6,988 nt of DNA from the NCBI GenBank assembly GCA_028707675.1, contig JAQWAM010000067.1:1-6988 (forward strand), in the 5' to 3' direction. This stretch comes from Kiritimatiellia bacterium (lineage in GTDB: Bacteria > Verrucomicrobiota > Kiritimatiellia > RFP12 > UBA1067). The first letter of the stretch is position 1, and the number at the start of each line of letters is the position of its first letter. This document shows, one piece after another, positions 1 through 5,883 of the stretch. The notes beneath the pieces are model-generated. The model saw only the letters and a list, made by a program, of their open reading frames with translations. It made no database searches and was not told the origin of the DNA. Made by a program: the position numbers and the translations under genes.

Positions 1-142
1 CCCAGACGTCGGGATCGTTGTCCGTGCCGTCGGTGAATCCGCCGTTGAGCAATGCCACGTCAGCGGATGCCGGCATGGCGGCCAGCGCCAGTGTCAACAT
101 CCCGACAAAGGTCTTCGGCATAATCGCGTGATGCATTTTCAT
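1..142 (-). CDS. Secreted protein of unknown function, N-terminus only (runs off left edge)
   Basis: Reading the minus strand from an ATG at 142 gives 47 codons open to the window edge. The start has a good ribosome binding site, GGGAG, 8 bases upstream (151-155). The product opens with a typical Sec signal peptide: a short basic and His-containing n-region (MKMHHAIMPK), a hydrophobic core (FVGMLTLALAAM) and a signal peptidase I site after PASA, giving a mature start DVALLNGGFTDGTD. A mature end of the form 'LLNGGF.DG....DPD.W' is common at the start of beta-sandwich or carbohydrate-binding-like extracellular proteins of Verrucomicrobiota, Lentisphaerota and Planctomycetota, many of them PEP-CTERM anchored. 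Membership is inferred from this short motif only; no catalytic domain or sorting signal is in view. The first 15 bases overlap the nominal 5' end of the plus-strand hydrolase, which supports a false upstream start for that gene. Confidence 0.72.
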   Translation of the reverse strand, partial: MKMHHAIMPKTFVGMLTLALAAMPASADVALLNGGFTDGTDNDPDVW

Positions 143-2545
143 GTTGTCCGCTCCCTGGCCGTACCGGCCTGTTTTGTCTGTTTCCGCCGCGCGCCCCTGA
201 TTACCCGGGGCACGGCAGGCTTATGGTTTTTTGGGCACTTCGCCCATGGGGTTGATTTGCCATTCCGCCAGCAGGTACCACGCCTGCGACGGGGTGAAGA
301 CGCATGCGGCAAGGTGTCCAGCGTCGCGGCGGTTGGGTTCGGCCTGAGCGCGCTGCCGGTGGCGGCGGAGCGCGGCTGGATTTCGCGGGAGGCGGCCGAG
401 GCGCGCGCGGTCACCGCATTGCGCGCGTTTTCCGGCACGGTCGAGGGCACGAACGGATTTTTCTACCATTTCGTGGACATGGAAACCGGAAAGCGTGTTT
501 GGGATTGCGAACTTTCTTCCATTGACACAGGGCTGTTTCTGGCCGGAGCGCTCACGGTGAAGCAGGCTTTTTCGAATTCCGCAGAGATCGTGAGCCTGGC
601 CGAGGCACTTTACGCGGCGGCGGACTGGACTTGGATGCTCAACGGGGGCAGCACGCTTTCTATGGGCTGGAAGCCGGAGAGCGGGTTTCTCAACGCGCGC
701 TGGGACGGCTACAGCGAGCACATGATACTGACGCTGATGGGCATGGGGGCGCCTGTTCACCGTCTGCCTGCGGAAGTCTGGGAAGCGTGGCGGCGCGAGC
801 CGGCCGGCACTTTCGGGGGCATGACCTATCTGCAGTGTCCGCCGCTGTTCACGCATCAGTACTCACATGCCTGGGTGGACTTCCGGGACAAACGCGACGC
901 TTATGCGGATTACTGGCTCAATTCGGTGCTGGCCACCCGCGCGCAGCGCCGCATGTGCGCGGCCATGGCGGACCGGCACCCGCATTACGGCAGCGATGTC
1001 TGGGGCTTGACCGCCGCAGACGGACCCGGCGGCTATCACGCTTGGGGCGGCCCGCCGTTGACCACACATCCTCCCGTCAACGGCTTGGTGGCGCCTTGCG
1101 CGCCGGGAGGCTCGCTGCCCTTCGAGCCGGCGGCGTGTCTGCGCGCGCTGCGCGCCATGCGTCAGCGGCATGGTGATGTCGCATGGCGGCGTTACGGTTT
1201 TGTCGACGCCTTCAACCCGCAGACGGGCTGGGCCGCGGAATCGGTCATAGGCATAAACGTCGGCATCACCCTGCTTATGGCGGAGAATCTGCGCACCGGG
1301 CGGGTCTGGGAGTGGTTCATGGCCAATCCTGAAATACGGTCGGCCATGAAGCGCGCCGGATTTGTTTCCACGGAAACGGTGCGAGTGCCCGCGGACATCG
1401 CCTATCTCGAACGCCTGGCTGCCGACACATGGCGATGTCTGGAAACGCTTGTGCATCCGGCAACCGGTCTTCCGTTTGACGGCAGCGGCAAGGGCGAGTT
1501 CACATCCGTGAGCAACATCGGGTTCCTGCTGACGGATCTGGCGGCGGCGCGTGCCATGGGCTTTCTCGCAGAGGATTTGGCCGCGCGGCGGGCGGCGAAG
1601 ACTCTGGATTCGCTTGAGAAGCTGAAAACCCGCTTCGGTTTTCAGCAGAGCTGGAATCATGTGGAGACGCTCGCGCCCGCCACGCACGACCCTTGGATTT
1701 CCATTCTGGATTCCGGCAATCTGGCCGCAGGGCTGATAACCGCCGGTGAGGCTTTTCCCGAGCACGCCGCGCGCTGTCGGCGGCTCGTTGACGAAATGGA
1801 ATGGGCCGCCTTCTATGATCCCGTACGGCAGCGCATGCTGGGCGGTTATAATTGCGTCTCGAACGTTTTCAACCCCGAGTGGACGCTGCCTTTTGTCGGC
1901 GCGGATTCCCGGATGGCGCTGTTTCTGGCCGTGGCCTCCGGCGACGTGCCGGTGGCGGCATGGGATCGGCTTGACCGCGGCACCGAAGAGAAGCACGCGT
2001 GCCGGTATTATGTTCCCGGGTGGCAGGGGGGAGGGCTGTTCATGCAGATGATAGCCGGGCTCTGGCTAGACGAAGCGGGTACGGGGCCGGGGCGCTCGGC
2101 CGCGAATTTCGCCTATGCGCAGATCCGGCACGCGGACAAGCGCGGCTATCCGGTATGGGGGTGGTCGGCTTGCGCCGATCCCGACGGCGGCTATCTCGGT
2201 TGGGGACGCCTGCGCGACGAGGTGGTTACCCCCCATGCCGCCGCGCTGGCACTGCCTTACTTTCCGAAGCGCGCGCTGGACAATCTGCGGTCGATGGAAG
2301 GTCTTGGTGCGCGTCATCCGAGCCAAGGCTTTTATGATGCGGTTGATTTTGAGACCGGGCGTGCCGCGAAGCGCTTTCTGTTTCTCGATCAGTCCATGTT
2401 GATGATCAGTCTGGCCAACTTTTTGCGAGACGATGCGGTCCGGCGGCGTTTCGGCGGGGCGCCGCTGTCGCGGCGCGGCAGGCAAATCATCTATGATTAC
2501 GCATCCGCCGATGCCGGCGCGCAAACATCCCTGACGCGGCCCTGA
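128..2545 (+). CDS. Two-domain glucan hydrolase, GH144/COG5368 'glucoamylase'-like, N-terminus abnormal
   Basis: The 805-residue frame holds two diverged copies of one (alpha/alpha)6 domain. Copy 1 (residues 64-412) matches the COG5368/PF10091 'glucoamylase' family that includes GH144 endo-beta-1,2-glucanases: SSIDTGLFLAG (D133), MGWKPESGF, RWDGYSEHM (E197), FTHQYSHAWVDFR (243-253), WGLTAADGPGGYHAWGG (292-308), YGFVDAFNP (357-364) and ITLLMAENLRTG. Copy 2 (about 425-780) repeats this plan (SVSNIGFLLTDL, SILDSGNLAAG, GYLGWG, GFYDAVDFETG) and also resembles the PF10091/GH189-type domain of cyclic beta-1,2-glucan synthases (GADSRMALFLAVASGDVPV). It has S594 where copy 1 has E197 and lacks the HQYSH motif, so it may be non-catalytic. 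The family normally has about 40 residues forming the first helix before SVAAVGFG; here residues 1-63 are unrelated and show no convincing signal peptide. The ATG at 128 is the longest possible start, not a supported one. Substrate is inferred as beta-1,2-glucan or a related glucan; the enzyme may be inactive if the truncation is real. Confidence 0.82.
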   Translation: MMHFHVVRSLAVPACFVCFRRAPLITRGTAGLWFFGHFAHGVDLPFRQQVPRLRRGEDACGKVSSVAAVGFGLSALPVAAERGWISREAAEARAVTALRAFSGTVEGTNGFFYHFVDMETGKRVWDCELSSIDTGLFLAGALTVKQAFSNSAEIVSLAEALYAAADWTWMLNGGSTLSMGWKPESGFLNARWDGYSEHMILTLMGMGAPVHRLPAEVWEAWRREPAGTFGGMTYLQCPPLFTHQYSHAWVDFRDKRDAYADYWLNSVLATRAQRRMCAAMADRHPHYGSDVWGLTAADGPGGYHAWGGPPLTTHPPVNGLVAPCAPGGSLPFEPAACLRALRAMRQRHGDVAWRRYGFVDAFNPQTGWAAESVIGINVGITLLMAENLRTGRVWEWFMANPEIRSAMKRAGFVSTETVRVPADIAYLERLAADTWRCLETLVHPATGLPFDGSGKGEFTSVSNIGFLLTDLAAARAMGFLAEDLAARRAAKTLDSLEKLKTRFGFQQSWNHVETLAPATHDPWISILDSGNLAAGLITAGEAFPEHAARCRRLVDEMEWAAFYDPVRQRMLGGYNCVSNVFNPEWTLPFVGADSRMALFLAVASGDVPVAAWDRLDRGTEEKHACRYYVPGWQGGGLFMQMIAGLWLDEAGTGPGRSAANFAYAQIRHADKRGYPVWGWSACADPDGGYLGWGRLRDEVVTPHAAALALPYFPKRALDNLRSMEGLGARHPSQGFYDAVDFETGRAAKRFLFLDQSMLMISLANFLRDDAVRRRFGGAPLSRRGRQIIYDYASADAGAQTSLTRP
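157..169. promoter_or_regulatory. Small hairpin in the leader of the left-edge secreted gene
   Basis: GGCCG-tac-CGGCC forms a perfect 5-bp stem with a 3-base loop. On the minus strand it ends one base before the GGGAG ribosome binding site of the gene starting at 142, so it could affect translation of that gene. On the plus strand it is followed by the T-rich stretch TGTTTTGTCTGTTT, which makes it look like a weak terminator. The role is not established; only the symmetry is observed. Confidence 0.3.
221..316 (-). pseudogene. Possible 3' remnant of a minus-strand gene, truncated at a junction with the hydrolase
   Basis: On the minus strand the frame ending in TAA at 221-223 reads, for its last residues, FTPSQAWYLLAEWQINP followed by MGEVPKKP and stop. 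Codon choice is strongly biased to G or C in third position (gtc ttc acc ccg tcg cag gcg tgg tac ctg ctg gcg), as in the clear genes here, and the peptide composition is natural. The overlapping plus-strand frame gives an Arg/Pro/Cys-rich peptide unlike any part of the hydrolase family. I therefore suspect that the real coding sense of 221 to about 316 is minus. The gene would lie directly upstream of the left-edge secreted gene (79-base gap), possibly in its operon. Its 5' part is missing; the frame stays open further right only as a shadow of the hydrolase. I do not recognise the peptide. The right boundary is approximate. Confidence 0.32.
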
Positions 2546-2786
2546 TCGGTCTAAGCGGAACCGCGGGGAGCGGGAGGCGGCGTTGCAGCCTTCCGCTCCA
2601 ATGACATGCGGCAGCGCTTTTACATCGCATCCGTTCTGTGAGCCAAATCCGCGCACTATTATCGCGCCGGTCGTGCGCCGCGTCTCATGTGCCAGCAGCG
2701 CGGTCTTGTGGACTATCTGCAACAGCAGCGCGCGTAGCGAGTGCGGCAGAGCGCGCCTGTTCCGCAGCCCCATGAATCTGTGAAAC
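2546..2786. other. Gap between two convergent genes, no supported gene
   Basis: This stretch separates the ends of the plus-strand hydrolase and the minus-strand fusion gene. Short frames are open on both strands (plus 2583-2783; a minus frame from 2773 that runs on into the hydrolase), but neither has a recognisable product, a ribosome binding site or clear third-position bias. Besides the inverted repeat at 2554-2597, GCGCGC occurs at 2729-2734 and 2751-2756 and could pair across a 16-base loop just beyond the end of the minus-strand gene. No U-tract follows. I see no tRNA or other RNA gene. Confidence 0.5.
2554..2597. terminator. Inverted repeat after the hydrolase stop, possible terminator
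   Basis: AGCGGAA (2554-2560) and TTCCGCT (2591-2597) form a 7-bp stem beginning 9 bases after the TGA stop of the hydrolase. The enclosed 30 bases are GC-rich and can fold further (GGAGGC with GCCTTCC as an alternative pairing). There is no U-tract directly after the stem, only a TTTT about 20 bases on, so this is at best an atypical terminator. Confidence 0.33.
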
Positions 2787-3707
2787 TTAGCATTTTTTCA
2801 TCTCTGGCAAACGGGCTATAAGAAGGTAGATGTTTTCGCTGTCGGCGGTTTCGAGCACTTCGAAACCGGCGGCTGTGAAAAGGTTTGAAACTTCTGTCAC
2901 CGGCGGCAGCAGATCGCCGTGCACGGAATGATCGCCGGTCTCGCTGTGGATGCGGTTGACCTCTTGCCGAGAGATGAAGTGCAGGATGTGCGCGTGTCCC
3001 CCCGGACGCAGAATTCGGCGGAAGCCGTCCAGCACGGCGGATGGGTCGCGGAAATGCGGCCAGGAGCTGAAGCAGAAGGCGCGGTCGAACGAGTGCGGCG
3101 GAAGCGGCAGATTTTCGGCTGCGGTCTCGATCCATGTCACGCGCGGGTCGCGGGTTTTGCCGCGGGCGAGCGCCAGCATGGCCGGAGAAATGTCCGCGGC
3201 TGTCACGCGGCCGGCGGGGCCGAGGCGTTCCAGCAGCGCCAAGGTCAGGTTGCCGGTGCCGCAGCCGAGATCCAGCACGCGCTCGTCGGGCAGGAGATGG
3301 AAGCGGTCGAGAAACCCGAGCAACTGTTCCCGGACTTTCGGCAGATCGTGCCAGCCGTCCCATTCCGGGGCTATTTTGTCAAAGAAGGGCACACGCGGGT
3401 CGCGGTCCGGCGCCGGAGGCGGCTGGCGGAGCAGACGGATTATGGCCGGGAGCGCGGCCAGTTCAAGCGACATCACAGGAGCGGACTGGGGATATAACGT
3501 CGGCATGCCGGTGACCGCGCCGGAGAGCGCGGGGATCAGCAGCGCGGTCAAAGCCGCGGGTCCTGGCGGAACGTAAAAAGCGAGCAGCACCAGCGGCAGG
3601 TACATGGGCATAAAGACGCGCCCGAGCTGGAGCGCGTGGAAGAGCGTTGGCAGCAGCAGCGCCGCGGCGCCGAAAACAGCGCAGTAGGCCAGGTCGCGCG
3701 GCTTCAT
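2787..3707 (-). CDS. Truncated ECF-transporter S component fused to class I SAM-dependent methyltransferase
   Basis: I chose the ATG at 3707 (306 residues, numbered from there). It has an upstream AAGGA and begins the first membrane helix at once; an in-frame ATG at 3770 would add 21 basic, non-conserved residues read from the intergenic repeat. Residues 1-95 are four hydrophobic helices matching the N-terminal part of an ECF-transporter S component: FGAAALLLPTLFHAL, VFMPMYLPLVLLAFYVPPG, IPALSGAVTGMPTLYP and VMSLELAALPAIIRLL. S components normally have about six helices and stand alone; the last two are missing. A Pro-rich linker (PPPAPDRDP) leads to a complete Rossmann methyltransferase: FFDKIAPEWD, motif I VLDLGCGTGN (144-153), AADISPAM (motif II acid D172), FDRAFCFSSWPHF, LRPGG, then SRQEVNRIH with GDLLPP and a C-terminal YLLIAR strand. 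SAM binding is secure; the methyl acceptor is unknown. It lies 78 bases downstream of the TonB-dependent receptor on the same strand, so the two probably act in one uptake or modification pathway. The methyltransferase should face the cytoplasm. A deletion fusing two adjacent genes is an alternative to a functional fusion. Confidence 0.88.
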   Translation of the reverse strand: MKPRDLAYCAVFGAAALLLPTLFHALQLGRVFMPMYLPLVLLAFYVPPGPAALTALLIPALSGAVTGMPTLYPQSAPVMSLELAALPAIIRLLRQPPPAPDRDPRVPFFDKIAPEWDGWHDLPKVREQLLGFLDRFHLLPDERVLDLGCGTGNLTLALLERLGPAGRVTAADISPAMLALARGKTRDPRVTWIETAAENLPLPPHSFDRAFCFSSWPHFRDPSAVLDGFRRILRPGGHAHILHFISRQEVNRIHSETGDHSVHGDLLPPVTEVSNLFTAAGFEVLETADSENIYLLIARLPEMKKC

Positions 3708-3735
3708 GTTTTTTGGTTTCCTTTTCAGTAAATTT

Positions 3736-3757
3736 CTAAACCCCTGAACCCCTAAAC
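3736..3757. repeat. Short tandem CCCCT repeat between receptor and fusion gene
   Basis: The plus strand reads CTAAACCCCTGAACCCCTAA, that is AACCCCT twice with an 8-base period and CTAAA/TAAA at both flanks. On the coding (minus) strand this is AGGGGTTCAGGGG, giving two G4 runs in the leader of the fusion gene. Two G-runs cannot form an intramolecular quadruplex alone. The role is unknown. Confidence 0.45.
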
Positions 3758-3786
3758 ACCGGCATACCATAGGTCCGCCGGTGTTT
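3754..3786 (-). terminator. Perfect 10-bp inverted repeat at the stop codon of the TonB-dependent receptor
   Basis: AAACACCGGC (3754-3763) and GCCGGTGTTT (3777-3786) are exact reverse complements around a 13-base loop. In the minus-strand transcript the hairpin starts with the last base of the receptor's TAA stop codon. Only UUU, then AGGGG, follows the stem on the minus strand, so it is a weak intrinsic terminator at best. An attenuator or mRNA-stabilising hairpin that lowers expression of the downstream fusion gene relative to the receptor is equally plausible. On the plus strand the stem is followed by TAAAA. Confidence 0.6.
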
Positions 3787-5759
3787 TAAAACTTCAGTTT
3801 CATGCCGGTATACCACATCACGCCGGGCATGGGGTAGCCCGGGAAATACTCGTGGTGCTGGTTGGTGAAGTTCTCGACAGCCACATAGACCTCGCCGCCG
3901 AGGCGTGAAAACGCGCGCGTGTCCAAGGCGAGGCGCGTGTTGAAGACCAGATAATCGTCGAGCTTCTCCAGCTCGGGATTGACGGTGCGCATGCTGTAGG
4001 CGCACTGGGAGGCTACATACTCGCCATCGATATCCCAGCGCACATGTTTGGCGAGCTGATACGACAGGCCCGCGCTGGAGGTGAGCTCCGGCATACGCGA
4101 GACCGGATGGTCCTGCGGGTCGGTGTAGGCGCCGCCGGCGAAGACGGTCAGATCCTTGGATGGGTAGATGTGCAGCGAGGCCTCGGCACCGTTTGCGCGC
4201 ATTTTACCGGTGTTGATGTATCCCGTGGCGGTCGAGTCCATACGGTCTTCCACCTTGGTGTGGAAAAGCGCGGCGTGCAAGGCTGCCCGCTCGCCGAATT
4301 CAAGATGGGTTCCGGCCTCGGTGGTGTCCATGACCTCGGCATCTAGCGCGCGCCAGGTGCGGGGGGAGGTGCCGCGCATGTAGATGCCGGGATAATGCAC
4401 ACCGCGCGCGTGCGACACGAAAAAGCTGAGGCCGTCGCGTTCCAAGGTCAGGGCCGCGCAAGGCGCCCGCTCGTTGTCGAACTCGTCGCTGAGGTAGTAG
4501 CGCGCGCCGGCCGAGGGCGTCAGGGTCCACTCCTGGCCGAGATCAAAATCATAACGCGCCGCAGCATAAGGCGCCGTGATAAAGAAGCGGCCGTTGTAGC
4601 CCCATACGGCTCGGTTCAGCCGCTCGTTGATGTTCTTGGTGGAGCCGCCTTCGGACCAACTGTCAAGCGAGGCGGTCAGGGTCAGGCGCTCTATAAAGAC
4701 GTCGCAGGATGAGCGGAAACCGTAATTGTGCCAGTCGGTGTTGGAGTATCCCGGGGGAGACGTAAGAACGCCGTCGCTGAGGTGGTCCTTGTGCCATTTG
4801 ATCTCGCCGTCCTCGAAATAGAAGAGGGCGAACCCTTTGACGGACTCGCGGCTGGTGTCAAGGCGCAGGGCGTGGGTGTCGGTCCGGGTATCGAACTGGT
4901 CGCGGCGCGGCACGGGGCCGTCTTCCGGGCCGGGGTCACGCACCCAGTTGTCGGTGTGCTGGTAAATGTAGGAAAGGCGCTCGTGTCCGGAGAGAGACCA
5001 GCCGGCCTGCGCGAAAGCGTTGCGTAATTCCGCCTCGCTGTGGGCGCGCGCGCCCTCTGAATATTTGTAGGCGGCGCCCGCGTAATAGTCAAAGATATCG
5101 GCCTTGCCGCCGACTGCGGCGGAGGACAGCAGGGTGTTGAAGCGTCCGTAGGCGACGTTCAATTCGGCTTCGTGGCCCTCCTCGGCGCGCTGGCGCAGGG
5201 AGATGTCAACGGCGCCGAAGGTGCCGGGGTAGTTTTGCGGCTGCGGGTTCTTGGCGACGGTGACGCTGTCCGCGAAGTCGATGGGAGCTATGTCCATCAG
5301 CGGGTGCGACCAGACCCCGGATTCGCGCGGCACGCCGGCGGTGTAGATCTTGATCTCGCTGCCGGGGCGGGCCGTGCCCGCGCCGCGGACGTAGACCGAA
5401 CCGCCCTGCGCCCCGCCGTAGGCGCCGACCGGGCTGTAGCGCGAGACGGTCATGCCCGGCACTTGGCGCAAGGCGGTCGGCAGGTCTGTGGCGCTGAGGC
5501 GCCCGAGCTGGTCGCGCCCGATCACGGCGCTGTTGGCGCCGTCCTTTGCGGTCTGCTCGAACTGTGTGATCGGCGAGGCCGTGATCACGATGCGGGTCTC
5601 CGGTGTCGCGTTACTGGAGGTGTTGAGAGTGTCGGCGGCGGCAAAGAGGGATACTGCGAAGAGAGCGGTTGAGCATCTGGCAATGATCGCGCTGCGGGTT
5701 TGAAAACACCGCAGTCTGAAGCATTGGCGCCGGTGGCCGGGAGTGGTCTTGGCGGACAT
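3786..5759 (-). CDS. TonB-dependent outer-membrane receptor
   Basis: This 657-residue protein is a ligand-gated outer-membrane beta-barrel that imports a scarce compound using TonB/ExbBD energy. The ATG at 5759 has AGAAGG about 9 bases upstream. Residues 1-42 form a long Arg- and Cys-containing n-region and a hydrophobic core (STALFAVSLFAAA), with probable cleavage before DTLNTS. A TonB box lies at 54-62 (ETRIVITAS). The plug domain spans about 75-190: DLPTALRQVPGMTV, GGSVYVRGAG, IYTAGVPRES, DIAPIDFADSVTVAKNP and FGAVDISLR. The rest is an amphipathic beta-barrel with aromatic girdles (for example IYPSKDLTVFAGGAY), a late VAVENFTNQHHEYFPGYP motif typical of the family, and a C-terminal strand ending GMKLKF with the terminal Phe used by the BAM machinery. 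Length is in the BtuB/siderophore-receptor range. The adjacent S-component fusion favours a vitamin, corrinoid or metal complex as ligand, but nothing in the protein fixes this. An operator-like repeat lies in its upstream region. Confidence 0.93.
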   Translation of the reverse strand: MSAKTTPGHRRQCFRLRCFQTRSAIIARCSTALFAVSLFAAADTLNTSSNATPETRIVITASPITQFEQTAKDGANSAVIGRDQLGRLSATDLPTALRQVPGMTVSRYSPVGAYGGAQGGSVYVRGAGTARPGSEIKIYTAGVPRESGVWSHPLMDIAPIDFADSVTVAKNPQPQNYPGTFGAVDISLRQRAEEGHEAELNVAYGRFNTLLSSAAVGGKADIFDYYAGAAYKYSEGARAHSEAELRNAFAQAGWSLSGHERLSYIYQHTDNWVRDPGPEDGPVPRRDQFDTRTDTHALRLDTSRESVKGFALFYFEDGEIKWHKDHLSDGVLTSPPGYSNTDWHNYGFRSSCDVFIERLTLTASLDSWSEGGSTKNINERLNRAVWGYNGRFFITAPYAAARYDFDLGQEWTLTPSAGARYYLSDEFDNERAPCAALTLERDGLSFFVSHARGVHYPGIYMRGTSPRTWRALDAEVMDTTEAGTHLEFGERAALHAALFHTKVEDRMDSTATGYINTGKMRANGAEASLHIYPSKDLTVFAGGAYTDPQDHPVSRMPELTSSAGLSYQLAKHVRWDIDGEYVASQCAYSMRTVNPELEKLDDYLVFNTRLALDTRAFSRLGGEVYVAVENFTNQHHEYFPGYPMPGVMWYTGMKLKF

Positions 5760-5777
5760 TGGTCAGCCCTTCTTATG

Positions 5778-5805
5778 GTGTTACGTATGTTTAAAACAGT
5801 AACAC
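5778..5805. promoter_or_regulatory. Operator-like inverted repeat upstream of the TonB-dependent receptor
   Basis: GTGTTAC (5778-5784) and GTAACAC (5799-5805) are exact reverse complements separated by 14 AT-rich bases that include TTTAAA near the centre. The repeat ends 18 bases from the receptor ATG (5759), next to its AGAAGG ribosome binding site. The symmetry fits a dimeric repressor site or a small 5' hairpin. I found no strong sigma70 promoter for the receptor; TGGACA (read on the minus strand at about 5819-5824) is a possible -35 element with only a poor -10. The gap is too short for a full cobalamin riboswitch plus promoter, and I see no such conserved elements. Confidence 0.45.
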
Positions 5806-5846
5806 TATGGCGCATATGCTGTCCATGAGTTTTTTTAAAAATCCGA

Positions 5847-5875
5847 TTGGGGATCGGGGGCAGGTGAGATACAAT
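5847..5875 (+). promoter_or_regulatory. Sigma70-like promoter for the C25 peptidase gene, nearly leaderless
   Basis: TTGGGG (5847-5852), a 17-base spacer and TACAAT (5870-5875) form a reasonable -35/-10 pair with correct spacing. A start site about 7 bases after the -10 would fall at 5881-5883, immediately before the ATG at 5884, so the mRNA would have almost no leader. Upstream is an AT-rich tract (T7A5, 5830-5841) that could act as an UP-like element. A small inverted repeat, CCGAT-N5-ATCGG (5843-5857), overlaps the -35 region. Confidence 0.42.
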
Positions 5876-5883
5876 AAAGCGGA

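Noticed and set aside
863..1996. Long minus-strand open frame opposite the hydrolase (377 codons)
   Set aside because: Its product is Arg/Gly/His-rich with no family resemblance, and the plus-strand frame carries unmistakable hydrolase motifs throughout. It is a GC-rich antisense shadow.
2583..2783. Small plus-strand gene of 66 codons in the convergent gap
   Set aside because: No ribosome binding site, no recognisable product and no convincing codon bias.
2713..3363. Minus-strand open frame overlapping the fusion gene in another frame (216 codons)
   Set aside because: It is Arg/Ala/Pro-rich and lies within the clear methyltransferase coding sequence, which explains that DNA fully.
3708..3770. 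Upstream ATG at 3770 as the start of the S-component/methyltransferase fusion
   Set aside because: The extra 21 residues are read from the hairpin and CCCCT-repeat DNA and add nothing conserved; the ATG at 3707 has AAGGA upstream and begins the first membrane helix.
5760..5883. Cobalamin riboswitch upstream of the TonB-dependent receptor
   Set aside because: BtuB-like genes often have one, but only 124 bases are available, they must also hold a divergent promoter, and I see no B12-box-like conserved segment.
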